64,000 nucleotides of DNA from Serinibacter arcticus (GTDB lineage Bacteria > Actinomycetota > Actinomycetes > Actinomycetales > Beutenbergiaceae): NCBI RefSeq assembly GCF_004786095.1, contig NZ_RHPJ01000001.1:372001-436000 (forward strand), read 5' to 3'. Below the pieces are notes generated by a model. It saw only the letters and a list, made by a program, of their open reading frames with translations, was not told the DNA's origin and did no database searches. Position numbers and translations under genes: made by a program. Positions 7,909-15,544 of this stretch are shown here, piece by piece. The number at the start of each line of letters is the position of its first letter. Position 1 is the first letter of the stretch.

Positions 7909-9348
7909 ATGAGCGATCCCAGCAGCCCCGACGACGCCCGCCGGACGTGGGAGCAGCTCCTGCGCCAGATGCTCGGCGAGGACGGTGCCCGCGACGCGAT
8001 GGAGGCGCTCGAGGCCGGCGGCTTCGACCCGGCCCAGATGGCGCAGGCCGCAGGACTCCCCGGTGACGCCGCCGGCATGCAGGCGATGATGGCCCAGATG
8101 CAGCGGATGATGGCCGGCTCCGACGGCCAGAGCGTCAACTGGTCGCTCGCTCACGACATCGCCCGTCAGACCGCGCACCAGGGCGGCGACCCCAGCGTGA
8201 CGGCCGCCGAGAGCGCCCGCACGGTCTCCGCCCTCAGCGTCGCCGACCTCTGGCTCGACGCCGCCACGGACCTCCCGCCCGCGGGCGGCGCCCGGTCGGC
8301 GTGGAGCCGCGCGCAGTGGGTCGAGGCGACCCTGGAGACGTGGAAGCGCCTCACCGGTCCCGTCGCCTCCTCGGTCTCCGACGCCCTGGCGACCGTCCTG
8401 ACCTCGGGCGACGGCGCCCTCGGCGGTCTGCCCGAGGGCTTCGGCGGACCGGGAGCCGGCGATCCCGCCGCGATGCTGCGCGGCCTCGGCGGCTCGGTGT
8501 TCGGGCTGCAGGTCGGCCAGGCGGCCGGCACCCTGGCGCGCGAGGTCTTCGGTTCCTCCGACACCGGGCTCCCGCTGCTGGAGGGTCCGGGCACCGCGCT
8601 CGTGCCCAGCAACGTCGCCGCGTTCGCCGACGGTCTCGACGCCGGGGCGGAGGAGGTGCTCGCGTTCCTCGCGGTCCGCGAGAGCGCCCACGCCCGCCTC
8701 TACGCGCACGTCCCGTGGCTGCGCGCCCACATCCTCGGCCTCGTCGAGGAGTACGCGCGCGGCATCTCGATCGACCTCGAGCGCATGGAGGAGTCGGTGC
8801 GCAGCATCGACCCCAGCGACCCCGACGCGCTGCGCGCGGCGCTCTCGGGCGGGGTGTTCGCCCCCGAGGTCTCCGCCGAGCAGGCCGGGGCGCTCGAACG
8901 TCTCGAGACCGCGCTCGCGCTGGTCGAGGGCTGGGTCGAGGACGTCACGGCCCGCACCGTGGCGCCGCACCTCCCGCACGGCGTGCCGCTGCGCGAGATG
9001 ATGCGACGCCGTCGGGCCGCCGGCGGTCCCGCCGAGCACGTCTTCTCCACGCTGGTCGGGCTGCAGCTGCGCCCTCGCCGGCTGCGCGAGGCCGCCACGC
9101 TGATGGCGAGCCTGGTGGCCGACGGCGGCCCCGAGGCCCGCGACGCGATCTGGGTCCACCCCGACCTGCTGCCCGGTGCGGAGGACCTCGACTCCCCGAC
9201 GACGTTCGTCGCGCGGCGCGAGGAGCAGGGCCGGCAGGACGCCGAGATCGACGCAGCCCTGGCCGATCTGCTCGACGGCGGGGACGGCAGCGGATCCTCG
9301 GGGACCGGTCCCACGGGCCCCGGTTCCTCGGGCCCCGGCACCGCCTGA
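7909..9348 (+). CDS. zinc-dependent metalloprotease, DUF2342 family
   Basis: The 479-residue protein corresponds to Rv3195 in M. tuberculosis. Evidence includes the Met/Gln-rich N-terminus (MQAMMAQMQRMMAG), NWSLAHDIARQTA and the central ESAHARLYAHVPWLRAHI segment, where the family has its paired histidines. The C-terminus has REMMRRRRAAGGPAEHVFSTLVGLQLRPRRLREA and then a Gly/Ser/Pro-rich tail. The family name rests on sequence comparison; a protease activity is not shown by any single classical HExxH motif here. The start ATG has GAAGG upstream and TACGTT at 7852-7857 could be the -10 box, giving a short leader. Confidence 0.82.
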   Translation: MSDPSSPDDARRTWEQLLRQMLGEDGARDAMEALEAGGFDPAQMAQAAGLPGDAAGMQAMMAQMQRMMAGSDGQSVNWSLAHDIARQTAHQGGDPSVTAAESARTVSALSVADLWLDAATDLPPAGGARSAWSRAQWVEATLETWKRLTGPVASSVSDALATVLTSGDGALGGLPEGFGGPGAGDPAAMLRGLGGSVFGLQVGQAAGTLAREVFGSSDTGLPLLEGPGTALVPSNVAAFADGLDAGAEEVLAFLAVRESAHARLYAHVPWLRAHILGLVEEYARGISIDLERMEESVRSIDPSDPDALRAALSGGVFAPEVSAEQAGALERLETALALVEGWVEDVTARTVAPHLPHGVPLREMMRRRRAAGGPAEHVFSTLVGLQLRPRRLREAATLMASLVADGGPEARDAIWVHPDLLPGAEDLDSPTTFVARREEQGRQDAEIDAALADLLDGGDGSGSSGTGPTGPGSSGPGTA

Positions 9349-9364
9349 CCCGGCGGGTTCCGCC

Positions 9365-9970
9365 TCACTCCACGGGACCGGCCTCTGGCCCCTCGTCGAC
9401 GCCGTCGCCGTCGTCGGCCGTGTCGACCCCTTGGCCGCGCGCCCACGTGATGCCCGCGAGGAACGCCTCCGACTCCACCTGGCGCGGGTAGCGGCGCGTC
9501 AGCTCGCGGAAAAGCGGCGTGTGGTTGGCCTCGACCAGGTGTGCGAGCTCGTGAACGAGCACGCCGTCGAGCACCCAGCCGGGCACGCCCTGCAGCTGGT
9601 GGCTGAGCCGGATCTCCCCCGTGCTCGGGGTGGCCGAGCCCCACCGCCTGCGCATCGTGGTGACCCACGCGACCGACGTCGGTCGCGCCCGCCCCTCGAG
9701 GTAGGTCCGCGAGAGCTCGGCGGCGCGGGCGGCGAGGGCCTCGTCGCTCGGCCGGCGCCGACGTTCGGTGCGCGCCAGCCGGGCGAGCATCTTCTCCACC
9801 CACTCCCGCTCCTGCGCCGCGGTGAAGCGGGCGGGGATGGCGACGACGATGCGCCCCTCCTCCCGGAAGGCCGTCACCGTGCGGGTGCGGCGGCGGCTGC
9901 GCCTGACCTCCACGTCGGGGTCGTCGGCGCGAGGGACGACGCGCTGCGCCAGGGGGTCGGATGAGGTCAC
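9365..9970 (-). CDS. YgjP-like M48/SprT-type metallopeptidase domain protein
   Basis: The 201-residue protein carries VHELAHLVEANHTPLF (139-154): an HExxH zinc motif (H140, E141, H144) followed by a third likely ligand, H150. The upstream MRRRWGSATPSTGEIRLSHQL is diagnostic for the YgjP/DUF45 family (RWGS...I.lN). The protein is cytosolic and basic at the N-terminus. E. coli YgjP is a related small metallopeptidase-like protein of unclear role. The GTG start at 9970 lies 6 bases after TAGGGT, a leaderless arrangement. It overlaps nothing and converges on the DUF2342 gene. Confidence 0.85.
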   Translation of the reverse strand: MTSSDPLAQRVVPRADDPDVEVRRSRRRTRTVTAFREEGRIVVAIPARFTAAQEREWVEKMLARLARTERRRRPSDEALAARAAELSRTYLEGRARPTSVAWVTTMRRRWGSATPSTGEIRLSHQLQGVPGWVLDGVLVHELAHLVEANHTPLFRELTRRYPRQVESEAFLAGITWARGQGVDTADDGDGVDEGPEAGPVE

Positions 9971-9976
9971 CGGGCC

Positions 9977-9982
9977 ACCCTA
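9977..9982 (-). promoter_or_regulatory. -10 box (TAGGGT) of a likely leaderless promoter
   Basis: On the minus strand TAGGGT ends exactly 6 bases before the GTG of the YgjP-like gene. Confidence 0.55.
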
Positions 9983-10095
9983 GGTCGCCGTCAGCGGGTG
10001 CCGGCGTGCATCCACAGGGCGCTCGTCCACAGGCGCACGTCCGGGCACGCGGCCGTCGCGGGGACCGTGCCACCCTCGGCCGACAGGAGGTGGAC

Positions 10096-11217
10096 ATGCG
10101 ACTCACGGACGGACTGCTGACCCTGTGGCGGCGCGACGGCGAGAGCCAGCTCGGGGCCGACCCCCGGCTGGCGGTGGTGCTCGACCGGCTGAGCGGTCCT
10201 CAGCAGCGTGCGCTCGACGTGCTGGCACGGGAATCGGTGGCGTCCTGCGTCGAGCTCGCGCACCAGTCGCGCGGCAGCGTCCGCGAGAGTCGCGAGCTCG
10301 TCCGCCGCCTCGCCAGGGCGGGCGTCCTGATCGACCCCCCGCGGTCGATCGCCGCGTGGGCGGCGACCCGGTGGTCGGCCGAACCCGAGGCGGACCGGTT
10401 CGCGCGGGCGGCCCGCGCCCGCCGGCTCGCCGCCCTCGCCGGATCCGCGAGGCCGGCCGGGGTGACGGACCCGTCGGGGCCGGTTGGCTCGGCGGGGCCG
10501 GTCGCGCACGGGCGGCGGACGGCCGCCGTCGTCGTCCTCGGTGCCGATCCGCTCGGGCTGACGCTCGCGCGCCTGCTGGCGGGGGCCGGCGTCGGGACGG
10601 TGGCCCCGTGGGACAGGGCTCCGGTGCTGACGAGCGACGTCTCCGCATTCGGCTACCACGCCGCCGACGTCGGCCGCCCGCGGGAGGTGGCCGCCGTCGC
10701 CCACCTGCGGCACTGCCGTCCCGACGTCCGGACGCGACCGCCCGAGCGGCCCGACGTGGTGGTGCTGGTCGAGAGCCGGGTCAGCGTGCCGTTCCGCTCG
10801 TCCGCGCTGCTGGGCGGGGACGTGCCGCACCTGTCGCTGGTGCAGCGCGAGCTGGACGTGGTCGTCGGACCGGCGGTCCGGCCGGGACGCGACGCCTGCC
10901 TGCGCTGCCTCGACCTGCACCGGCGCGACGCCGATCCGTGCTGGCCCGCCGTCGCCACGCAGCTGGCCGTGGCGCCGCCCCCGCGGCACGACGCGGCGAC
11001 GGTCGCGACCGCGGCGGGGCTGGCGTGCTCGGCCGTCCTGGCCATGCTGGACGGTGACGCGTCAGGGATGGAGGACGCGGCGGACCACGAGGGCGACGTC
11101 GGGGCCGGTCCCCCGTGGCAGCGCTCGCGCGAGGTCGGCGGCGGACGCGTGGCGGAACGACGCTGGGCGCCGCACCCGGAGTGCGGGTGCGGCGCCCAGG
11201 GGGACGCGCGGGGGTGA
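10096..11217 (+). CDS. ThiF/E1-like protein of the Rv3196 type
   Basis: The 373-residue protein has an N-terminal winged-helix-like region and a nucleotide-binding E1-like fold (AAVVVLGADPLGLTLARLLAGAGV near 150). The PHLSLVQRELDVVVGP and GRDACLRCLDLHRRD segments are typical of E1-like and RiPP leader-binding proteins. A likely zinc site is formed by CLRC and the C-terminal HPECGCG. The ATG has a strong site, AGGAGGTGG, 4 bases upstream. No RiPP precursor or cyclodehydratase lies near it; its neighbours instead match the Rv3195-Rv3199c gene order. Function is unknown. Database names such as TOMM leader-binding protein describe the fold only. Confidence 0.75.
   Translation: MRLTDGLLTLWRRDGESQLGADPRLAVVLDRLSGPQQRALDVLARESVASCVELAHQSRGSVRESRELVRRLARAGVLIDPPRSIAAWAATRWSAEPEADRFARAARARRLAALAGSARPAGVTDPSGPVGSAGPVAHGRRTAAVVVLGADPLGLTLARLLAGAGVGTVAPWDRAPVLTSDVSAFGYHAADVGRPREVAAVAHLRHCRPDVRTRPPERPDVVVLVESRVSVPFRSSALLGGDVPHLSLVQRELDVVVGPAVRPGRDACLRCLDLHRRDADPCWPAVATQLAVAPPPRHDAATVATAAGLACSAVLAMLDGDASGMEDAADHEGDVGAGPPWQRSREVGGGRVAERRWAPHPECGCGAQGDARG
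11163..11199. terminator. hairpin inside the 3' end of the ThiF-like gene, between convergent genes
   Basis: Perfect 15-bp inverted repeat (11163-11177 and 11185-11199; CTGGGCGCCGCACCC and its complement) with a 7-base loop. It overlaps codons for the conserved HPECGCG end of the ThiF-like protein and sits 42 bases past the whiB7 stop. It could terminate transcripts of both converging genes. Confidence 0.55.
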
Positions 11218-11240
11218 GGGACGCGCGAGGATTGCGCGGC

Positions 11241-11567
11241 TCACGCGGCGATCTTGCGCGGGCGGCCACGCCCCCGCTTGCGGGCGACGACCGCGCCGTC
11301 GACGAGGACCTCGCCGCCCCAGACGCCCCAGGGCTCGCGACGCTCGAGGGCGCCGTCCAGGCACTGGGCACGCAGGGGGCAGTCGGTGCACATCGACTTG
11401 GCCCGTTCGACGTCGGCTCCGCCCTCGGCGAACCACAGGTCCATCGTGGTGCTCACCTGGCAGGGCAGCGTGACGTCGAGGTCGGAGTCCTCGCTCGCGG
11501 AGAGGGCGGACGGGTTGAGGGCGGACAGGGTCGTGCCGACGGCAGCGTCGGACATCGTGAGAGACAT
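11241..11567 (-). CDS. whiB7: WhiB7-type iron-sulfur transcription factor
   Basis: The 108-residue protein has the four cluster cysteines C36, C60, C63 and C69 (CxxC-x5-C), the GVWGG turn (81-85) and a C-terminal AT-hook (RGRPRK, 100-105). The AT-hook separates WhiB7/WblC from other Wbl proteins. In mycobacteria WhiB7 binds the sigma-A region 4 and AT-rich DNA next to the -35 box to induce intrinsic antibiotic resistance genes; in Streptomyces WblC does the same. The gene lies downstream of uvrD2 as in M. tuberculosis (Rv3197A/Rv3198c). The 300-base upstream region contains a promoter, a small leader ORF and a hairpin. The ATG at 11567 has CGAGG about 9 bases upstream. Confidence 0.92.
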   Translation of the reverse strand: MSLTMSDAAVGTTLSALNPSALSASEDSDLDVTLPCQVSTTMDLWFAEGGADVERAKSMCTDCPLRAQCLDGALERREPWGVWGGEVLVDGAVVARKRGRGRPRKIAA

Positions 11568-11651
11568 GAGGGAGACCTCGGAGATTTCTGTGTTGCGTGT
11601 TCATCAGGAGACAGGGCCACGAGGGCCGAGGAGCCGCGAGGGCTCGGGGTG

Positions 11652-11669
11652 CTGCTCCCGTGGGAGCAG
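11652..11669 (-). promoter_or_regulatory. hairpin between leader ORF and whiB7, candidate attenuator
   Basis: On the minus strand CTGCTCCC and GGGAGCAG form an 8-bp palindrome starting 21 bases after the leader ORF stop. A second, weaker palindrome (CGCCTG/CAGGCG) overlaps that stop codon, and AGGAC/GTCCT lies inside the leader ORF. Together they could form alternative structures governed by ribosome position. No U tract follows. Confidence 0.5.
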
Positions 11670-11689
11670 AGCTGCGCTGCTGACGCCTG

Positions 11690-11791
11690 TCAGGCGGTGT
11701 GCACGGAGCCGCCGAGGACGGGAGTCCTGCGGATGCGGAGAACAACGGCGATCGACGCGACGCGGGTGCGAGTCATGATCTGGTTGGACAT
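11690..11791 (-). CDS. whiB7 leader peptide (uORF), 33 aa
   Basis: A small reading frame starts at ATG 11791 behind the strongest ribosome binding site of the region, GAAGGAGGTG, and ends at TGA 11690. The peptide begins MSNQIMTRTR, has an Ile/Val/Arg middle (IAVVLRIRR) and ends GGSVHTA. It lies between the predicted whiB7 promoter and the whiB7 start, about 120 bases upstream of the latter. Known biology: whiB7 in mycobacteria and wblC in Streptomyces are induced by ribosome-targeting antibiotics through translation of a leader ORF coupled to attenuation. Position, ribosome binding site and following hairpin fit that model; the peptide sequence itself I do not recognise. Confidence 0.75.
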   Translation of the reverse strand: MSNQIMTRTRVASIAVVLRIRRTPVLGGSVHTA

Positions 11792-11864
11792 CTTCAGGAC
11801 ACCTCCTTCGGTTGCGGCCCCTGGTGCTGGTGAGGCAGGGCAGTGATGAACACGAACGGTGACG

Positions 11865-11894
11865 ACCCTAGCCGCCCCCGTCGCAGCGGGCCAA
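11865..11894 (-). promoter_or_regulatory. promoter of the leader ORF and whiB7
   Basis: On the minus strand TTGGCC (11889-11894) and TAGGGT (11865-11870) are 18 bases apart. Just upstream of the -35 is an AT-rich stretch (AAAGTTCGGTTAAT) unusual for this DNA. Mycobacterial WhiB7 activates its own promoter through AT-rich DNA at that place, so autoregulation is likely. Predicted start of transcription is near 11858, about 65 bases before the leader ATG. Confidence 0.65.
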
Positions 11895-11937
11895 GCGATT
11901 AACCGAACTTTCTTCCCGCGGGTTCCTGGCGTGCGGT

Positions 11938-14007
11938 TCAGGCTCCGCCGTCGAGCGCCTCGGCAGGCCTCTCACCTGCGACGATGGCCAGAACGGCGCC
12001 CCCGTGAGCCTCGATCTTGGCCGCGCCGATCCCGCGGAGCAGGGCGAGCTGCCGCAGCGTCTTCGGCTTCGCCGTCGCGATGGCCACGAGCGTCGTGTCG
12101 TGCAGGATCGTGTACGGCGGCTTGCTCGTGGCGCGCGCGAGGTCGGCGCGCCACGCGCTCAGGGCGGCGAACACCTCGGGGTCGGCGTCGCCGTGGGTGA
12201 GGGCGTCCGTGTTCGCCTGGGCCCTCGCCCGGCGCCGCGCCCGCTCCGGGACGCCCGTGCCGCCGTCGCTCGACGGCCAGATGCCGTCGAGGAAGCGGGA
12301 CGGCTTGCGGCTGGCCCGCCCGCCCGGCGTGCGCGACCGCGCGTAGGACAGCGCGAGGTGCTCGCGGGCGCGGGTGACGCCGACGTACAGGAGCCGCCGC
12401 TCCTCCTCGACCGCCTCGGGCGTCTCCGCGAACGAGATCGGCAGCAGTCCCTCGCACACCCCGGCCAGGAACACCGCGTCCCACTCCAGGCCCTTGGCGG
12501 CGTGCAGCGACGCGAGGGTCACGCCCTCGAGCGTCGGCGCGTGCTGCTCGGCGGCGCGCTCGAGCAGCTCGGTGACGAAGGCGCCCAGGTCCGCGCCGCG
12601 CCGCGCCGACAGGTCGTCGGCCAGCTTGACGATCGCGTCGAGCGACTCCCAGCGCTCGCGGACGGCGCCGCGCGCCGCGGGCGGCTGCGTCTCCCACCCG
12701 GAACCGGTGAGCACGTCGCGCACGGCCTGAGGCATGCTCTGATCGGGGTCGACGGCGCGCGAGGCGCCCCGGAGCAGGGCGATCGCCTCGCGCACCTCGC
12801 GGCGGGCGAAGAAGCGCTCGCCACCGCGCACGAGGTAGCCGATCCCCGCCGTGGACAGCGCCTGCTCGAACGCCTCGCCCTGGGCGTTGGTCCGGTACAG
12901 GATCGCGATCTCGCTCGGCGCCACGCCCCGCGCGACGAGGGCGGAGATCGTCGTCGCGACGCCGCGGGCCTCCTCCTCGTCGTCGTCGTAGGCGTCGAAC
13001 GAGGCGGCCGGGCCCGAGGGCCGCTGCGCCACGAGCGTCACCGCGGCGTCCGACCGCGAGCGCCCGGCCCGCGCCAGCACGTCGTTGGCCAGCGAGACCA
13101 CCTGCGGCGTGGACCGGTAGTCCCGCACGAGGCGGACCACCTGTGCCCCGGGATGCTTCTTCGGGAAGTCCACGAGGTGGCGCGGCGAGGCGCCGGTGAA
13201 GGAGTAGATGGTCTGGGAGACGTCGCCCACCACGCACAGGTCGTGCCGGTCGCCGAGCCACAGGTCGAGCAGCCGCTGCTGCAGCGGCGAGACGTCCTGG
13301 TACTCGTCGACGACGAACTGGCGGTACTGGTTGCGGATCGTCCGGGCGATGTCCTCGCGCTCGGCGAGCACGCCCACCGTCAGCAGCAGCACGTCCTCGA
13401 AGTCGATGACCCCGCGCTCGGTCTTGGCGTCCTCGTAGACGGCAAGCAGCCGGGCGACGGTGGTGAGGTCGTGGCCGGCTGCGCCCGGCCTGCCGGCGGC
13501 CGCGGCGGCGCGCACGTAGTCGTCGGGTGTGACGAGGCTGACCTTGGCCCACTCGATCTCGGCGGCGAGGTCACGGATGGCGAGTCGGTCGGCGCCGAGG
13601 CCGAGCCGGCCCGACGCCTCGGCGACCAGGGGCGCCTTGTGCTCGGCGATCCGCGGCAGCCCGCCCCCCACGACCTGCGGCCAGAAGTAGGACAGCTGTC
13701 GCAGCGCCGCGGCGTGGAACGTCCTGGCCTGGATCCCCTGCACCCCGAGGTCGCGCAACCGGGTCCGCAGCTCGGCCGCCGCCCGGGACGTGAACGTCAC
13801 CGCGAGCACGCTGGTCGGCGCGAACGCGCCCGTCGCCACGCCGTGGGCGATCCGGTAGGTGATGGCACGGGTCTTGCCGGTGCCGGCGCCCGCGAGCACG
13901 CACAGCGGGCCGGACAGGTGCTCGGCGACGGCGCGCTGGTCGTCGTCGAGCGCGGCCAGCAGCTGGGCCGGGCTGAGCTGCGCGGTGGAACGGGAGGCGT
14001 CGGACAT
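11938..14007 (-). CDS. uvrD2: ATP-dependent DNA helicase UvrD2 (SF1, with HRDC domain)
   Basis: The 689-residue protein has Walker A LAGAGTGKT (K45), Walker B VVDEYQD, motif III GDVSQTIYSFTGA, TLASLHAAKGLEWD and motif VI YVGVTRAREHL. A C-terminal HRDC domain follows (KTLRQLALLRGIGAAKIEAHGG). Such helicases move 3'-5' and act in DNA repair and replication. The region between helicase and HRDC, where mycobacterial UvrD2 has a zinc-binding CxxC...CxxC module, contains no cysteine here. Start: ATG 14007 is adjacent to a GTG at 14010; GGGAGG lies 7 bases before the GTG, so the true start may be one codon earlier. It is upstream of whiB7 on the same strand. Confidence 0.9.
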   Translation of the reverse strand: MSDASRSTAQLSPAQLLAALDDDQRAVAEHLSGPLCVLAGAGTGKTRAITYRIAHGVATGAFAPTSVLAVTFTSRAAAELRTRLRDLGVQGIQARTFHAAALRQLSYFWPQVVGGGLPRIAEHKAPLVAEASGRLGLGADRLAIRDLAAEIEWAKVSLVTPDDYVRAAAAAGRPGAAGHDLTTVARLLAVYEDAKTERGVIDFEDVLLLTVGVLAEREDIARTIRNQYRQFVVDEYQDVSPLQQRLLDLWLGDRHDLCVVGDVSQTIYSFTGASPRHLVDFPKKHPGAQVVRLVRDYRSTPQVVSLANDVLARAGRSRSDAAVTLVAQRPSGPAASFDAYDDDEEEARGVATTISALVARGVAPSEIAILYRTNAQGEAFEQALSTAGIGYLVRGGERFFARREVREAIALLRGASRAVDPDQSMPQAVRDVLTGSGWETQPPAARGAVRERWESLDAIVKLADDLSARRGADLGAFVTELLERAAEQHAPTLEGVTLASLHAAKGLEWDAVFLAGVCEGLLPISFAETPEAVEEERRLLYVGVTRAREHLALSYARSRTPGGRASRKPSRFLDGIWPSSDGGTGVPERARRRARAQANTDALTHGDADPEVFAALSAWRADLARATSKPPYTILHDTTLVAIATAKPKTLRQLALLRGIGAAKIEAHGGAVLAIVAGERPAEALDGGA

Positions 14008-14167
14008 CACCGCCCATCCTCCCAGGCCCCACCGACACGGTCGGGCGGGCCCGGGACCGGGCCGGCGGACGGGAGTCGGCCGGAATAGTCCGACGGACGA
14101 CGCGGTTCGACCAGTCAGACGATCCCGATCGCCGTCCGCGCGTCCGCCACCACCGAAGGGCATCCCC

Positions 14168-14434
14168 GTGAGCAGCACCACGCTTCCCGAGTCCGGCACC
14201 GTCACGATGTACTCCACGACCTGGTGCGGCTACTGCCGTCGGCTGAAGACCCAGCTCGACTCCGCCGGGATCGGCTACACGGAGGTCAACATCGAGGAGG
14301 ACCCCGAGGCCGCGTCGTTCGTCGAGACCGTCAACGGCGGCAACCAGGTCGTGCCCACGGTCGTCTTCCCCGACGGTTCGGCGAGCACGAACCCCTCGCT
14401 GGCCGACGTCAAGCGTCAGCTCGCCGCCGCCTGA
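14168..14434 (+). CDS. mrx1: mycoredoxin (glutaredoxin-like)
   Basis: The 88-residue protein has the mycoredoxin active site TTWCGYC (C20, C23), the conserved VPTVVFPDGS substrate-binding loop and a compact thioredoxin fold with no extra domain. Mycoredoxins reduce mixed disulfides between proteins and mycothiol in actinobacteria. The GTG start has AAGGG about 8 bases upstream. It is divergent from uvrD2 and convergent with nudC, the same three-gene arrangement as M. tuberculosis Rv3198c-Rv3198A-Rv3199c. Confidence 0.9.
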   Translation: MSSTTLPESGTVTMYSTTWCGYCRRLKTQLDSAGIGYTEVNIEEDPEAASFVETVNGGNQVVPTVVFPDGSASTNPSLADVKRQLAAA

Positions 14435-14449
14435 GTCGCGAGCCGGGGC

Positions 14450-15415
14450 TCAGTCCCCGACCGGTCCGCCGAACCACGACTCGATCAGCACGCGTGCGAT
14501 CGACGTCCGCATCGGCAGCACGACCTCGCCCGACGCGACCGCGCGGGCGAGGTCGTCGCGCGTGAAGAAGTCCGCGCGGAGGATCTCGACGCCGTCCGGA
14601 CGCGGCTGCGGTGACGCCCCGTCGGCCACCCAGCCGTGGAACGCGACCATCAGCGAGCCGGGGAACGGCCAGGGCTGCGCCCCGAGGTAGGCGAGCGCGT
14701 CCACCTCGATGCCGACCTCCTCGGCCACCTCCCGCCGCACGGCCTGCTCGAGGCCCTCGCCCGCCTCGACGAACCCCGCCAGCACCGACCGACGCCGCTC
14801 CGGCCACGCCGCCGAGTGCGCCAGCAGGAGGCGGTCCTGGCCGTCGCGCACGGTCATGATCACGGCGGGGTCCGTGCGCGGGTAGTGCGTGGACCCGTCG
14901 CGCTCGCACCGCGCCGACCAGCCCGACTCCGTCAGCACCGTGGCCGTGCCGCAGCGCGGGCAGTGCCTGTGGCCGCGCCGCCAGGCGGACAGGGCGACGG
15001 CGGCCGTGGCCAGCCCGGCCTCGCCGTCGGACAGCAGGTGCCCGGCGTCGCGCAACGAGGCCCAGCCGGGCGGTGTCGCGCCGCGCTCGATCTCGGGCGG
15101 CGACGCGGGTGCGAGCGCCAGGTAGGAGTGCTCCGCGTCGCGCCCCAGGTAGAACCACTCCCCCGGCTCGTCACGGACCTCGGCCGCCGGCCGCAGGTCG
15201 AGGGCGTCCGGTGCCGTGACGCGGACGTGCGGGGCGGCGACCACGAGGACCCGAGTCGAGGCCTCGTCCAGCAGGGTGGCCACGAGTCCCTCCTGCGCGC
15301 GACGCTCGGCGTCGCGCGAGATCGCGGAGCGACCCAGCGGCAGCGGGAGCGGTGTCGGGGTGGTCGCTGTGGTGCCTGGGCTGGACGCGGCGGAGCCGGG
15401 CGCGGGATGGGTCAC
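14450..15415 (-). CDS. nudC: NAD(+) diphosphatase (Nudix hydrolase) NudC
   Basis: The 321-residue enzyme cleaves NADH/NAD+ to NMNH/NMN and AMP and in some bacteria removes NAD caps from RNA. Domains in order: N-terminal non-catalytic domain, zinc ribbon starting CPRCGTAT with a second half containing CERDGSTHYPRTDPAVI, then the Nudix box GFVEAGEGLEQAVRREVAEE continuing VGI. The NudC-specific signature QPWPFPGS follows and distinguishes it from other Nudix proteins. The GTG start at 15415 has no ribosome binding site but is 7 bases after TAGCGT, suggesting leaderless expression. It is divergent from the kinase-fold gene. Confidence 0.93.
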   Translation of the reverse strand: MTHPAPGSAASSPGTTATTPTPLPLPLGRSAISRDAERRAQEGLVATLLDEASTRVLVVAAPHVRVTAPDALDLRPAAEVRDEPGEWFYLGRDAEHSYLALAPASPPEIERGATPPGWASLRDAGHLLSDGEAGLATAAVALSAWRRGHRHCPRCGTATVLTESGWSARCERDGSTHYPRTDPAVIMTVRDGQDRLLLAHSAAWPERRRSVLAGFVEAGEGLEQAVRREVAEEVGIEVDALAYLGAQPWPFPGSLMVAFHGWVADGASPQPRPDGVEILRADFFTRDDLARAVASGEVVLPMRTSIARVLIESWFGGPVGD

Positions 15416-15422
15416 GCGCGCC

Positions 15423-15428
15423 ACGCTA
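15423..15428 (-). promoter_or_regulatory. -10 box (TAGCGT) upstream of nudC
   Basis: TAGCGT on the minus strand ends 7 bases before the nudC GTG. Confidence 0.5.
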
Positions 15429-15532
15429 CGCCCGCGGCGGCCACCGTCGCCGATCCCGCCGACGCCGTCACCGCGACCGCCCTCGTCGGCCCTCCCCGGC
15501 GTGCGCTCACCCGCCCGGCCCCCGCACGCGGC

Positions 15533-15538
15533 TACCGT
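15533..15538 (+). promoter_or_regulatory. -10 box (TACCGT) upstream of the kinase-fold gene
   Basis: TACCGT ends 6 bases before the GTG at 15545. Confidence 0.5.
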
Positions 15539-15544
15539 GGTTCC

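Noticed and set aside
10096-11217. ThiF-like gene as part of a RiPP (thiazole/oxazole peptide) cluster
   Set aside because: No precursor peptide, YcaO or dehydrogenase gene is nearby, and the locus matches a conserved housekeeping gene order.
12004-14088. Open frame of 694 codons opposite uvrD2
   Set aside because: Low-complexity composition and full overlap with a gene having complete helicase motifs show it is a shadow.
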